DNA of 64,000 nucleotides from an uncultured Allomuricauda sp. (lineage in GTDB: Bacteria > Bacteroidota > Bacteroidia > Flavobacteriales > Flavobacteriaceae). Each line of letters opens with the position of its first letter. Position 1 is the stretch's first letter. A model generated the notes under the pieces. That model had not been told where the DNA came from and did no database searches. It saw nothing but the letters and a program-made list of their open reading frames with translations. A program made the translations under genes and the position numbers. The DNA lies in NCBI RefSeq assembly GCF_947499585.1, contig NZ_CANMOO010000006.1, forward strand, positions 1 through 64,000, in the 5' to 3' direction. Shown one piece after another: positions 53,191-62,613 of this stretch.

Positions 53191-54216
53191 ATGGATACTT
53201 CAGAAAATACCGAGATTTCACAAGATGAGCTTTTTGAACACCATAAGTTTGTAGCTTCAAAAGGGCAGGAGCCTTTAAGGGTGGACAAATTTCTAATGAA
53301 TTTTATAGAAAATGCTACTCGAAATAAGATTCAACAGGCAGCCAAACAAGGACACATTTGGGTAAATGATACCATAGTAAAACAAAATTATAAAGTAAAA
53401 GCTGGGGATGAGGTAAAAGTCTTATTTGAACACCCTCCTTATGAGTTTTTACTTACTCCTGAAGATATTCCGTTGGATATTGTTTATGAAGACGAAACGC
53501 TTCTTGTGGTCAATAAACCTGCCGGAATGGTGGTTCACCCCGGTCATGGCAACTATTCAGGAACCTTGATTAATGCCTTGGTTCATCATTTTGATAATTT
53601 ACCCAAGAACAGTTCTGAACGTCCTGGGTTGGTTCACCGTATAGATAAAGATACTTCGGGTCTTTTAGTAATTGCCAAAACGGAAGCTGCTATGACCCAT
53701 TTAGCAAAACAGTTTTTTGAGAAAAGCAGTGAGCGTGAATATTTGGCATTGGTTTGGGGCAATTTGCAAGAAGAAGAAGGAACTGTAGAAGGGCATATTG
53801 CCAGAAACCCTAAAAATCGTCTGCAAATGATTGTCTTTCCGGATGGAGATCAAGGAAAAGAGGCAGTCACGCATTATAAGGTTGTTGAACGATTGGGTTA
53901 TATTACTTTGGTTTCATGTAGGCTGGAAACTGGTAGAACACATCAGATTCGTGTTCACATGAAACATATAGGGCACACATTATTTAATGATGAGCGATAT
54001 GGAGGCAATAAGATTTTAAAAGGCACCACTTTTACCAAGTACAAACAGTTTGTGGAAAATGCTTTTAAAATTTTGCCAAGACAAGCCCTTCATGCAAAAA
54101 CCTTAGGCTTTAAACATCCAAAGACAGGAGAGTTTATGCGATTTAATTCCGAATTGCCTGAAGATATGGTTAGTTGTATCGACAAATGGCGGAATTATAC
54201 AAAGCATAGTGAATAA
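53191..54216 (+). CDS. RluA/RluD-family 23S rRNA pseudouridine synthase
   Basis: 341 residues. An S4 RNA-binding domain at about 30-90 (LRVDKFLMNFIENATRNKIQ), then the catalytic domain with the Asp in VHRIDKDTSGLLVIAKT and LETGRTHQIRVHMKHIGH. It isomerises uridines of 23S rRNA; RluD-type targets in helix 69 are the likeliest. Cotranscribed with the PASTA gene. Confidence 0.94.
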   Translation: MDTSENTEISQDELFEHHKFVASKGQEPLRVDKFLMNFIENATRNKIQQAAKQGHIWVNDTIVKQNYKVKAGDEVKVLFEHPPYEFLLTPEDIPLDIVYEDETLLVVNKPAGMVVHPGHGNYSGTLINALVHHFDNLPKNSSERPGLVHRIDKDTSGLLVIAKTEAAMTHLAKQFFEKSSEREYLALVWGNLQEEEGTVEGHIARNPKNRLQMIVFPDGDQGKEAVTHYKVVERLGYITLVSCRLETGRTHQIRVHMKHIGHTLFNDERYGGNKILKGTTFTKYKQFVENAFKILPRQALHAKTLGFKHPKTGEFMRFNSELPEDMVSCIDKWRNYTKHSE

Positions 54217-54248
54217 TAGTTTTCTTCAATTGAAGGATTGAAAACACC

Positions 54249-54269
54249 TTTTACACTTATAGTGTAAAA
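54249..54269. promoter_or_regulatory. Perfect 21-base palindrome upstream of yaaA
   Basis: TTTTACACT-TAT-AGTGTAAAA is a perfect inverted repeat with 9-bp arms. It lies 15-35 bases upstream of a weak -7-like box (TATTTTTA, 54284-54291), where a repressor would block the -33 region. It could also be an AT-rich terminator of the rluA operon. Confidence 0.55.
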
Positions 54270-54308
54270 AACCATTTTCTCTTTATTTTTACTAAAAATT
54301 AGTTTTCT

Positions 54309-55070
54309 ATGAAAATTGTTATTTCGCCGGCCAAGTCGCTAGATTTTGAAACAACGCTACCTACATCAAAATATAGTCAACCTGAGTTTTTGGAGCAATC
54401 TAAAAAATTGAACAGTGTATTGGTTAAAAAGAAACCGAAGGCATTGTCAAAACTTATGTCCATATCGGATAATCTGGCAGAGCTTAACTGGCAAAGAAAC
54501 CAACAATTTTCAACTCCGTTCACTCCACAAAATTCAAGACCTGCCGTATTTTCGTTTAACGGGGATGTTTATCAAGGCTTGGATGCTTATACCATTCCTG
54601 AAAATAAGTTGGATGAACTTCAAGATACGCTTCGCATTTTATCAGGACTCTATGGAATTTTAAAGCCTTTGGATTTAATGCAGCCCTACCGTTTGGAAAT
54701 GGGCACTCAATTAAAAGTGGCCCGTAAAAAGAACCTTTACGAGTTTTGGCAAAAACAATTAACAGAACATCTAAATTCAGAATTAGAGGATGGAGAGCTT
54801 TTTATCAACTTAGCTAGTAATGAATATTTTGGAGCGGTAGATGAAAAGAAACTTAAGGTACCTGTAATTACGCCAATTTTTAAAGACTGGAAAAATGACA
54901 AATTAAAGGTCATTAGTTTTTTTGCCAAAAAAGCACGTGGCTCAATGGTCCGCTATATTTTGGATACTAATGCACAAACGTTGGAGAACCTTAAGGGTTT
55001 TGATTATGATAGCTACGTGTTTAGTGCTGAACATACCTTAAAAGAAAATCAACCTGTTTTTATCAGGTAA
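54309..55070 (+). CDS. yaaA: Peroxide stress protein YaaA (UPF0246)
   Basis: 253 residues. [54 protein letters not shown] and the C-terminal [15 protein letters not shown] plus GFDYDSY are the family marks. In E. coli YaaA limits free iron during hydrogen peroxide stress and binds DNA. Single gene with a palindrome in its promoter region. Confidence 0.94.
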   Translation: MKIVISPAKSLDFETTLPTSKYSQPEFLEQSKKLNSVLVKKKPKALSKLMSISDNLAELNWQRNQQFSTPFTPQNSRPAVFSFNGDVYQGLDAYTIPENKLDELQDTLRILSGLYGILKPLDLMQPYRLEMGTQLKVARKKNLYEFWQKQLTEHLNSELEDGELFINLASNEYFGAVDEKKLKVPVITPIFKDWKNDKLKVISFFAKKARGSMVRYILDTNAQTLENLKGFDYDSYVFSAEHTLKENQPVFIR

Positions 55071-55134
55071 TTTCTATCGGACATCTCTAAGTTTTTTGAA
55101 AAGATGTTAGGTTTATGCCTCGTCACGCTTTAAA

Positions 55135-55167
55135 TTGTGATGTAGATAAAATAGGTCGTTAATTTTG
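55135..55167 (+). promoter_or_regulatory. Bacteroidota-type promoter of ppc
   Basis: TTG (55135-55137), 22 bases, then TAATTTTG (55160-55167). Both boxes are present at an allowed spacing; the transcript leader would be about 50 bases. Confidence 0.5.
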
Positions 55168-55221
55168 ACTTTTATCATCATCTTTGATTCTTTAAAAATA
55201 ATCTAGAAACACATTCCACCG

Positions 55222-57777
55222 ATGAATTCAGTACAACAAGCAAAGCGTTTAGAAGAGTTTAAAAAATCGGTAACCAATAAATTCAATATTTATAACAGCC
55301 TATTTTTAACATTACCCTATCGGAACATAGAAAATGTAATTATGCTGGTTCCACTTTTGTTCGACCAATGTGAAAAAGGTTTAAAAGAAGGAAAGACTCC
55401 CCAGCAAATCCTAGAAATATTTTTCACAAATTTTGTGGATATCAAAGACGAACGGGAGAGATTGGATTTTATGTTCAGGATTATTCAATATGTTGAACGT
55501 CAGGTTGTACTGTATGACAGTGTTGAAGATTCTGCCTTTTCCAAACTGCAAAAATATAGCAATTCACTTTCCATTAAAGACTATTTTGAGTTAGTAGACC
55601 AAAGCAAGAACTGGGATAAAATAGCCAAGAAATTGTCAACATTTAGTGCAAGAATCGTACTCACGGCACATCCCACTCAATTTTATACCCCAGCGGTTCT
55701 GGACATTATCTCAAAAATGCAATCGTTGATCAATGAGGATGAAGTCAATGAGATAGATGTTACCCTGCAACAATTGGGGTTGACCTCTCTGATAAATGCA
55801 AAAAAGCCTACACCTTTAGATGAGGCAAAAAACATTATTTACATTTTACGGCACACCTATTATGATGCTATTGGTGAATTGTTTCAGTATGTAAAAAGTA
55901 ATATTAGAGCTGAAGACTTTTCTAACTACAATATTATGAAATTGGGTTTTTGGCCCGGGGGAGATCGCGACGGCAACCCTTTTGTAACAGCTGAAATCAC
56001 TAGGCAAGTAGCAGATGAGCTTAGGCTTACACTGATGAAATGCTACTACAATGAGCTAAAAGCATTGCGCAAAAAATTGACATTTAAAGACTTGCAACAG
56101 GACTTAACAGAGTTGAACAATAAGTTGTACAGGGCTATGTTTGATGCCAAGTTCGTTATTGGTTATCCAGAAATAATTGAATCGCTCCTCAAAATCCGGG
56201 AGAAATTGAACAAGAGTTATCACGGCTTGTATTTGGATGATCTGAACAACCTAATTGATAGGGTTCATATTTTTAAAACACATTTTGCGACTTTGGACAT
56301 TCGTCAAGATCATAGCAAGCATTATTTAACGGTTGAGACCGTCCTAAAAAAGAATGGAGCCATTAAAGATAATCTTGAAGAATTGAGCAAAGATGAATTG
56401 TTGGAATGGCTACTTAAAAAAGATTTAAAACTTGACCCCGCCGATTTTGATGAAGATATTGTAAAAGATACCTTGATTAATATTCAACAATTAAAAAGCA
56501 TACAGAACAGCAATGGTGAAGACGGATGCAATCGATACATCATTAGTAATTCAGAGGATATTTTTTCTATCCTTTTTGTATTTGGATTGTTTAGATGGTG
56601 TGGTTGGGAAGAAAAGGAGATCACCTTTGATATTGTTCCACTTTTTGAAACAATGAAAGGAATGGATGCTTCTGAAGAGGTAATGCAGACCCTTTTTGAT
56701 ATCCCTAGCTATCGCGACCACTTGGAGCGAAGAGGAAACGATCATACTATTATGCTCGGTTTTTCAGACGGAACTAAAGACGGCGGCTATCTAAAGGCAA
56801 ACTGGTCCATTCTAAAAACAAAAGAAACGTTGAGTAAGGTCTGTAAAAAGAACGGTATAAGAGCCATGTTTTTTGATGGTAGGGGAGGACCGCCAGCAAG
56901 AGGAGGTGGTAAAACCCACCGTTTTTATGCTGCACAGACCAAAGATGTGGCAAATCACGAAATACAGCTTACCATTCAGGGCCAGACAATTACTAGTACC
57001 TACGGTACCAAAGAGCAGTTTATCCACAATGCAGAACAATTACTTACTGCTGGGTTGAGCAATAACCTTTATGGGAAGGAACATGTGATTTCAGCTAATG
57101 AGCGAAAATTGATAGAAGAGTTGTCAGAATTAAGTTTTGCCAAGTACGATGCATTAAAAAAACATGAAAAATTTATCCCTTACTTAGAGAACAGAAGTAC
57201 ATTAAAATATTATACTAAAGCTAACATCGGTAGTCGCCCAGGAAAACGGGGCAGCAAAAAACAGTTGGAACTTTCAGATTTACGAGCAATTTCTTTTGTA
57301 GGCTCTTGGAGCCAATTAAAGCAAAATGTACCCGGTTATTTTGGTCTAGGTTCTGCGATTGAGGCTTTTAGAGAACAGGGAAGATTGGAAGATGTAAAAA
57401 GGTTGTTCAAAGAAGTGCCGTTCTTTAGAGCGTTGATGATGAACAGTATGATGTCGTTGGCCAAGACCAATTTTGAGTTGACCAGTTATATGAAAGAAGA
57501 CCAGGAGTTTGGAGAATTCTGGAACATACTCCATGATGAGTATCAACTTTCAAAAAAGATGCTTTTACAGATTTCTGGACATAAAATTTTGATGGAAGAT
57601 GAGGCGGTCTCAAGAGAATCCGTAAAGATTCGTGAAAAGATCGTTCTTCCGTTATTGGTCATTCAGCAAAACGCATTGTATCATATTACCCAGAATTCTG
57701 AATACAAAGAATTGTACGAAAAAATAGTTACAAGGTCATTGTACGGAAACATTAATGCCAGTAGAAATTCGGCATAA
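55222..57777 (+). CDS. ppc: Phosphoenolpyruvate carboxylase
   Basis: 851 residues, a little shorter than the E. coli enzyme (883) and typical of Bacteroidota. Catalytic His in VLTAHPTQFYTP; GFWPGGDRDGNPFVTAEI; the mobile loop and catalytic Arg in FFDGRGGPPARGGGKTH; the C-terminus ends NINASRNSA in place of the usual MRNTG. It carboxylates PEP to oxaloacetate and replenishes the TCA cycle. Single gene with its own promoter. Confidence 0.95.
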   Translation: MNSVQQAKRLEEFKKSVTNKFNIYNSLFLTLPYRNIENVIMLVPLLFDQCEKGLKEGKTPQQILEIFFTNFVDIKDERERLDFMFRIIQYVERQVVLYDSVEDSAFSKLQKYSNSLSIKDYFELVDQSKNWDKIAKKLSTFSARIVLTAHPTQFYTPAVLDIISKMQSLINEDEVNEIDVTLQQLGLTSLINAKKPTPLDEAKNIIYILRHTYYDAIGELFQYVKSNIRAEDFSNYNIMKLGFWPGGDRDGNPFVTAEITRQVADELRLTLMKCYYNELKALRKKLTFKDLQQDLTELNNKLYRAMFDAKFVIGYPEIIESLLKIREKLNKSYHGLYLDDLNNLIDRVHIFKTHFATLDIRQDHSKHYLTVETVLKKNGAIKDNLEELSKDELLEWLLKKDLKLDPADFDEDIVKDTLINIQQLKSIQNSNGEDGCNRYIISNSEDIFSILFVFGLFRWCGWEEKEITFDIVPLFETMKGMDASEEVMQTLFDIPSYRDHLERRGNDHTIMLGFSDGTKDGGYLKANWSILKTKETLSKVCKKNGIRAMFFDGRGGPPARGGGKTHRFYAAQTKDVANHEIQLTIQGQTITSTYGTKEQFIHNAEQLLTAGLSNNLYGKEHVISANERKLIEELSELSFAKYDALKKHEKFIPYLENRSTLKYYTKANIGSRPGKRGSKKQLELSDLRAISFVGSWSQLKQNVPGYFGLGSAIEAFREQGRLEDVKRLFKEVPFFRALMMNSMMSLAKTNFELTSYMKEDQEFGEFWNILHDEYQLSKKMLLQISGHKILMEDEAVSRESVKIREKIVLPLLVIQQNALYHITQNSEYKELYEKIVTRSLYGNINASRNSA

Positions 57778-57886
57778 ACACTAATTTATAGAATAATTTC
57801 TATTGGTTGTAGGCCTTGTTTCAGTTTAATTTTATTCTGATATAATTCCTAATTGTTTTTTGATTGATTGTTTTTATTTTTAGGCA

Positions 57887-58612
57887 ATGTATTATTATTT
57901 AATTATTGCGTTACAAGGATTCTGTATTTATCATTGTTACACCAATAGAAATAGCTATTATTGGATTTTTGCAATAATTTTTCTTCCCCTTATTGGTTCT
58001 CTCCTTTATCTTTTTATGAATGTTTTTAGAAAAAGGGATATTGAAAAAGTTCAGGAGAATTTGGTTACAGTAATTAATCCATCCAAGAAAATTAACGATT
58101 TAGAAAAGAAACTCAAATTTTCTGAGACCTTTGAAAATCAGGTTGCACTTGCCGATGCTTATTTAGAAGAAGAAATGTACAGTGATGCCATTAGTCATTA
58201 TGAATCTTCTTTGAAAGACGTTTTTAAAAATGATTTTTATGTAATTTCTAAGGTAATAGAAGCATACTATTACTCATCAAATTTTGAAGAAGTAATTGAG
58301 TATACAAAAAGAATAGAAGGTAATTCTAAGTTCAAAAAATCTAAAGCATCATTTTTGTATGGAATGGCATTGGATAAAAAGGATATTCCCGAATTGGCGG
58401 AGGAACAGTTGCGAACATTTGACGCTCCCTACTCAAATTTTATGGAGCGTTTAGAACTTGCTCGGTTTTTGATAAGACAGAAAAAGCTTGAGGATGGGAA
58501 AATTATTTACAATGAGATGATTTCAGAATCTGAAAATATGTCTAAACATGGTAATAAAATGAATAGAAATTTAATTAAAAAAGCGAAAGAAGAAGTAGCT
58601 GAACTTGCCTAA
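57887..58612 (+). CDS. Membrane protein with PLDc_N-like helices and TPRs
   Basis: 241 residues. Two N-terminal helices separated by a short polar turn (YYYLIIALQGFCIYHCYTNR, then YYWIFAIIFLPLIGSLLYLF) match the N-terminal cap of cardiolipin synthases, but no phospholipase D domain follows. Residues 75-235 are TPR-type helical repeats (VALADAYLEEEMYSDAISHY, ASFLYGMALDKKDIPELAEE). A membrane-tethered scaffold is the likely nature; partner unknown. Its stop overlaps the next start by one base (TAATG). Confidence 0.8.
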   Translation: MYYYLIIALQGFCIYHCYTNRNSYYWIFAIIFLPLIGSLLYLFMNVFRKRDIEKVQENLVTVINPSKKINDLEKKLKFSETFENQVALADAYLEEEMYSDAISHYESSLKDVFKNDFYVISKVIEAYYYSSNFEEVIEYTKRIEGNSKFKKSKASFLYGMALDKKDIPELAEEQLRTFDAPYSNFMERLELARFLIRQKKLEDGKIIYNEMISESENMSKHGNKMNRNLIKKAKEEVAELA

Positions 58613-59289
58613 TGTTTCAACATATTCATCCCTATAAACCATTTCTTTTTCCAGAGGCCACAAAATTGATTGTAGGCACTTTGCCACCCCCAAGATTTAC
58701 TACTGGTGAGTTAAAAAAGGACGATGTTGACTTTTGTTATGGTAGTAGAAATGGAATGCTTTGGCCCATTTTGGACCGAATTTTTGATTTAAATCTAAAG
58801 TATGAAACTACCGCTGAAGCTGCAGAGCAACGTAAAAAGTTCTTATTAAAAAGAAAAATAGGTGTTTGCGATATTGTGGGTAGTGCAGAGAGGCATAAGA
58901 TTGATGCATCTGATTTGGGAATGCAAAATGCTAAACTTAGAGATTTGATAATGTATTTGAAGAAATATACAAATGTAAATACGCTGTTATTCACTGGAGG
59001 AAACAGCAAGAACGGTCCTGAATATTTTTTTAGAAAACAGTTGAAAGAATATGGAATACAATTAGATGTGGTTTCTGGCGAGGTACCGAGAATACATCAA
59101 TTTAAACTACCCATCACATCGAGCGGAACCGAGAAGTCTAGAATGGTGAAAACCGTATCATTGACTGCACCATCTGGTGCTGCCAATAGGGCAGTTGGAA
59201 GTCTACAAGTTTATAAAGATTTAAAAGCTAAAAACCCCAAATTCAATACACTAGATTTCAGGGTGATGCAATACAAAGAGTTTTTTTAA
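58612..59289 (+). CDS. Uracil-DNA glycosylase family protein
   Basis: 225 residues. LIVGTLPPPRF near the start is a Gly-Pro-rich loop in the place of the UDG water-activating motif, and TLLFTGGNSKNGPEYFFRKQ and SLTAPSGAANRAVGSL are similar to the C-terminal SPS(P)-type loop of MUG/UDG-fold proteins. It may remove damaged bases, or be an inactive relative. Coupled by one base to the TPR gene; ends 7 bases from the convergent receiver gene. Confidence 0.8.
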   Translation: MFQHIHPYKPFLFPEATKLIVGTLPPPRFTTGELKKDDVDFCYGSRNGMLWPILDRIFDLNLKYETTAEAAEQRKKFLLKRKIGVCDIVGSAERHKIDASDLGMQNAKLRDLIMYLKKYTNVNTLLFTGGNSKNGPEYFFRKQLKEYGIQLDVVSGEVPRIHQFKLPITSSGTEKSRMVKTVSLTAPSGAANRAVGSLQVYKDLKAKNPKFNTLDFRVMQYKEFF

Positions 59290-59296
59290 ATGTACC

Positions 59297-59722
59297 TTAG
59301 TTAAGGTCAAAATTGGAAAGCAATTCTGAAAAAGGAAAGGTTTTGATTTGCTTGACCTTCTTTTGTTCAATTTGTTTGATGATTTTATCAATTGCGATAT
59401 CAAATCTCTTTTTAGGCATGGGTTTCATTAAAAAATCATTTATCCCATAATCAAAAGCCCTCTCCGCAAAATTTTCCCATGTGGAGTTCAAAACGATAGC
59501 TGAATTGATTTCAATATTGTCAAGCAACTCAAAAGCGTCTACGTTCTCCATCAACACATCCAGAAAAACAATATCTACTTTTTGGTCATAAACGGCCTTG
59601 ATACCTTTATACGGACTTTCATAAGAACCAATCAATTCAAGATTTGGGTGGTTTTTGACCAAAACAGATGTGGCTAAGCGCTGAATTGAAGAATCATCAA
59701 TAACAAGTGTACTATATTTCAT
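59297..59722 (-). CDS. Orphan receiver-domain protein
   Basis: 141 residues. Receiver domain with acidic pocket LVIDDSSIQR, phospho-Asp D55 in DIVFLDVLM and the conserved Lys in INDFLMKPMPKKRF. No output domain; the N-terminal pattern resembles LytTR-type regulators that have lost the DNA-binding half. No kinase gene is adjacent. Confidence 0.88.
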   Translation of the reverse strand: MKYSTLVIDDSSIQRLATSVLVKNHPNLELIGSYESPYKGIKAVYDQKVDIVFLDVLMENVDAFELLDNIEINSAIVLNSTWENFAERAFDYGINDFLMKPMPKKRFDIAIDKIIKQIEQKKVKQIKTFPFSELLSNFDLN

Positions 59723-59747
59723 ATTGAGTAGGTAAAATAATTCATGT

Positions 59748-59755
59748 CAAAGTTA
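59748..59755 (-). promoter_or_regulatory. Putative -7 box (TAACTTTG) of the orphan receiver gene
   Basis: An exact TAnnTTTG match ends 25 bases before the ATG at 59722. Confidence 0.4.
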
Positions 59756-59901
59756 ATTTTACCTACAGCTTTATGAAGAAAAATAGAGATGTACTACTTT
59801 TTTATCGGGATAAAATAATGGTTTCAATGATTTTTATGGAAACCAAGCTTTTTTACATCGATATTAATTGCCGTTTACAGGAGAGAATATAAAGTTTTGT
59901 A

Positions 59902-61407
59902 TTAATTAGTAGCAGTGGAAATGATGCTGTAAAATGCTCTAATTCCATAATCCAACTGCCCAATTTTTAAATTCTCGTTAGGACTATGTTGGTTATTGTC
60001 CGCATTTACCATGGGAACAATAAATGCCGGTATTTTTAATTCATTGATGAAGGGAGCAATGGGAACCGTACCGCCCATGATACGAATTCGAACCACATCT
60101 TTTTCAAAAGAGGTTCTTAGGGTTTCAACTAAAAATTTTCCGTAGGAATTGTCCAAGTTGGTGCGGAAAGCATCGGTAACACTACCTTCAGTTACCGTAA
60201 TGATTTTATCATGAGCCATACGTTCTTCTTTAGATGGAATATGGTTCAAAACATGAAATCCTTGTTTGGTAATATGGTCCTTCACCAGTTTCTTTAAGCG
60301 GGTTCCATCACTTTCAGGAACCAAACGCAAATCAAGTTCAGCCGTTGCACTTTCTGGCACTATGGTTCGCGCTTTTTTTCCTACCCAACCAGAACCCAAT
60401 CCTCGAATGTTTAAAGAAGGGTACTGCAAAGCTTCTTGGTAGAACCCACCTACCTTTTCGGCAGATTTAAATTGAAGTTTTTCCGAAATTGCTGCATCAC
60501 TGTCAGGTACACTTTTTAAAACTTCCTGAACAGTATCGTCCAAGGAAATGCCATCATAATACCCAGGAATAGTCACACGACCCTCTTTGTCTTTCATGCT
60601 CGCCAATAATTGGGCAAGTTGAAACCCTGGATTTGGAGCATAGTTTCCATAATGTCCGCTGTGTTGTGGCGTTATTGGACCATACGAGGTAAGAGTCAAA
60701 GAAGTAATGCCACGACAGCCATATACTACTGTTGGATCACCTGAAGGATGAACCGGGCCATCGTTGATGACCAAAAAATCAGCCTCAAGCAATTCTCTAT
60801 ATTGTTTTACTGCCTTAGGTAAGGGCTTACTGCTTTTTTCTTCTTCACCATCCAAAATCACCTTAATATTGAAGGGAATCTCCTTGTTATCTTTTTTAAG
60901 CAGATCAATGGCATTCAAAAACATGACTATAGGTCCTTTATCATCTGAGGTTGAACGACCAAATAGTCTCCAGTCGTAGTTGATGTCCTCCTCCAAAGCA
61001 TCAAAAGAAATGGTTTCAAAACCATTCTCAGCCGGCTTTTTCAAAACCGCTTCATATGGATTCGGCTGATCCCATTTTGAGGGGTCTACAGACTGACCAT
61101 CCAAATGCATGTATATAAGCATTGTTGGTTTGGAATCTTCCATAGGCAAAGCAGCAAAAAAAAGAGGTAGGTTCTCAGTTTCCAATACCGTAGTATTAAA
61201 CCCCCGTTCGCCAAACTTTTTCTTTAACCAAAAAATATTATCATCGATATCATCCGCGTTAAGTGCATCATTTGGAATGGCAACAAAATCTTTAAGTTCG
61301 TTTATTGCATCCTTCACTTCAGATTTTACAGCGATTGAATCTTGGGAGAAAGCTGAAAAACAAGCGGTTATGGTAAATAGAAATACAAATCTTTTGATTG
61401 AAAACAT
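59902..61407 (-). CDS. Secreted M20-family dipeptidase
   Basis: 501 residues, signal peptide ending FSAFSQ. Zinc ligands and catalytic acids: MLIYMHLDGQSVD, FGRSTSDDKGPIVMFLNA, VILDGEEEKSS, FLVINDGPVHPSG, and the C-terminal NQHSPNENLKIG. The middle holds the M20 lid and dimerisation domain. Likely a periplasmic dipeptidase of the CNDP/DapE-like branch. It is downstream of trpA on the same strand with a 21-base gap, so it may be read through from the trp operon. Confidence 0.93.
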   Translation of the reverse strand: MFSIKRFVFLFTITACFSAFSQDSIAVKSEVKDAINELKDFVAIPNDALNADDIDDNIFWLKKKFGERGFNTTVLETENLPLFFAALPMEDSKPTMLIYMHLDGQSVDPSKWDQPNPYEAVLKKPAENGFETISFDALEEDINYDWRLFGRSTSDDKGPIVMFLNAIDLLKKDNKEIPFNIKVILDGEEEKSSKPLPKAVKQYRELLEADFLVINDGPVHPSGDPTVVYGCRGITSLTLTSYGPITPQHSGHYGNYAPNPGFQLAQLLASMKDKEGRVTIPGYYDGISLDDTVQEVLKSVPDSDAAISEKLQFKSAEKVGGFYQEALQYPSLNIRGLGSGWVGKKARTIVPESATAELDLRLVPESDGTRLKKLVKDHITKQGFHVLNHIPSKEERMAHDKIITVTEGSVTDAFRTNLDNSYGKFLVETLRTSFEKDVVRIRIMGGTVPIAPFINELKIPAFIVPMVNADNNQHSPNENLKIGQLDYGIRAFYSIISTATN

Positions 61408-61428
61408 TGAATTGAATTTGAGTTCAAT

Positions 61429-62196
61429 TTAGCGAATTCCCCTTACAAACTCATCAATTTTTTCAACTCCATTTTGAGTCAAATGTTTTATAAATGCCGA
61501 ACCAATAATAGCCCCTTTTGTTTTTTTGGTAGCTTGATTGAAAGTATCAGAATTACTGATACCAAAGCCAACAATTTGAGGATTCTTAAGATTCATACCA
61601 TTGATTTTTTCAAAGTAGGTTTCGGTTTTTTCCCCAAAACCTGTTTTTGCCCCAGTAGTACTAGCAGAACTTACCATATAAATAAAACCGTCAGAAGCTT
61701 CATCAATTTCACGAATGCGTTCCTCACTAGTCTGTGGGGTTATTAAAAAGACATTGATTAGACCGTATTTTTTGAAAATGGTTTCGTACTCTTCCTGATA
61801 CACATCCAAAGGCAGATCTGGCAGAATAATGCCATCAATACCAATTTCTTGGCATTTTTTACAAAAGGCCTCCACACCGTATTGAAACACCGGATTAAAA
61901 TACCCCATCATGATTAACGGAATGGAAACGGTCTTTCTAATTTTCTTTAACTGGTCAAACAGCAATTCAGTATTCATACCGTTGTGCAGCGCAGCTGTGG
62001 AACTCTCCTGGATTGTGGGACCATCTGCCAATGGGTCACTAAAAGGCAAACCTATTTCAATCATGTCAACACCATTCTGTTCAAGGTGTTGGATTATTTC
62101 AGCCGTATCATTTAAACTAGGGTAACCCGCCGTGAAATATATGGAGAGAAGTTTTTTGTCTTCTTTTAGTTTGGTTTTTATTCTATTTTCTTTCAT
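61429..62196 (-). CDS. trpA: Tryptophan synthase alpha chain
   Basis: 255 residues. Catalytic Glu in DMIEIGLPFSDPLADGPTIQ, catalytic Asp in IDGIILPDLPLDVYQEE, and VGFGISNSDTF. It cleaves indole-3-glycerol phosphate and passes indole to TrpB. It lies after trpB, with a GIY-YIG module between, so the two synthase chains are not coupled by overlap as in most trp operons. Confidence 0.96.
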   Translation of the reverse strand: MKENRIKTKLKEDKKLLSIYFTAGYPSLNDTAEIIQHLEQNGVDMIEIGLPFSDPLADGPTIQESSTAALHNGMNTELLFDQLKKIRKTVSIPLIMMGYFNPVFQYGVEAFCKKCQEIGIDGIILPDLPLDVYQEEYETIFKKYGLINVFLITPQTSEERIREIDEASDGFIYMVSSASTTGAKTGFGEKTETYFEKINGMNLKNPQIVGFGISNSDTFNQATKKTKGAIIGSAFIKHLTQNGVEKIDEFVRGIR

Positions 62197-62251
62197 TTGT
62201 TCAAGTATTTCGGGTGTGCTTTTCCTGAATAATAATCAGTATGTTCTTGTC

Positions 62252-62272
62252 ATTCCGCACTTGATGCGGAAT
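62252..62272. repeat. Left palindromic end of the GIY-YIG module
   Basis: ATTCCGCA-CTTGA-TGCGGAAT: perfect 8-bp stem, 5-base loop, REP-like. Confidence 0.8.
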
Positions 62273-62275
62273 CAA

Positions 62276-62581
62276 TTAATCAAACCAGTCAGATGCTAAA
62301 TCATTCCATTCATGATTATCTTCTTCGATCAAATCAATTTTCCATTGTCTTTTCCATTTTTTTAATCTTTTTTCTCTCAAAATAGCATCATTTATATATT
62401 GATAGGTTTCAAAATAGACTAATTGGTGAAGACTGTATTTTTTTGTGAACCCATTAACTTGCTTGTTCTTGTGTTCAGCAATTCTTCTTTCTAAATCATT
62501 GGATATACCAATGTAAAGCGTACCGTTCTTTTTATTGGCAAGTATGTAAACGTAATATTGATGAACATTTTTTACCATCAT
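62276..62581 (-). CDS. GIY-YIG nuclease-domain protein (UPF0213/YhbQ-like)
   Basis: 101 residues from ATG 62581 (or 62578). A GTG at 62599 sits within the right hairpin and is rejected. YYVYILANKKNGTLYIGISN is the GIY-YIG core; RRIAEHKNK carries the catalytic Arg, YFETYQYINDAILREKRLKK the catalytic Glu. A single domain with no DNA-binding partner. Stand-alone genes of this type are common in bacterial genomes, often next to palindromes as here. Function: possible nicking of hairpin DNA, inferred only. Confidence 0.9.
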   Translation of the reverse strand: MMVKNVHQYYVYILANKKNGTLYIGISNDLERRIAEHKNKQVNGFTKKYSLHQLVYFETYQYINDAILREKRLKKWKRQWKIDLIEEDNHEWNDLASDWFD

Positions 62582-62585
62582 ATGG

Positions 62586-62605
62586 ATTCCTGCTTTCACA
62601 GGAAT
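62586..62605. repeat. Right palindromic end of the GIY-YIG module
   Basis: ATTCCTG-CTTTCA-CAGGAAT: perfect 7-bp stem, 6-base loop. Together with the left end it supplies the inverted terminal TTGTCATTCC. Confidence 0.8.
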
Positions 62606-62613
62606 GACAAAAA

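Larger units (their letters stand above)
62247..62610 (-). mobile_element. Small inverted-repeat-bounded GIY-YIG module in the trp operon
   Basis: A 364-base unit starts with TTGTCATTCC and ends with its exact reverse complement GGAATGACAA. Each end is also a hairpin (see repeats at 62252 and 62586). Inside is one GIY-YIG gene. No target-site duplication is visible, and its right end lies 3 bases from the trpB stop. I infer a REP-like or homing-type mobile unit; transposition is not shown. Confidence 0.6.
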
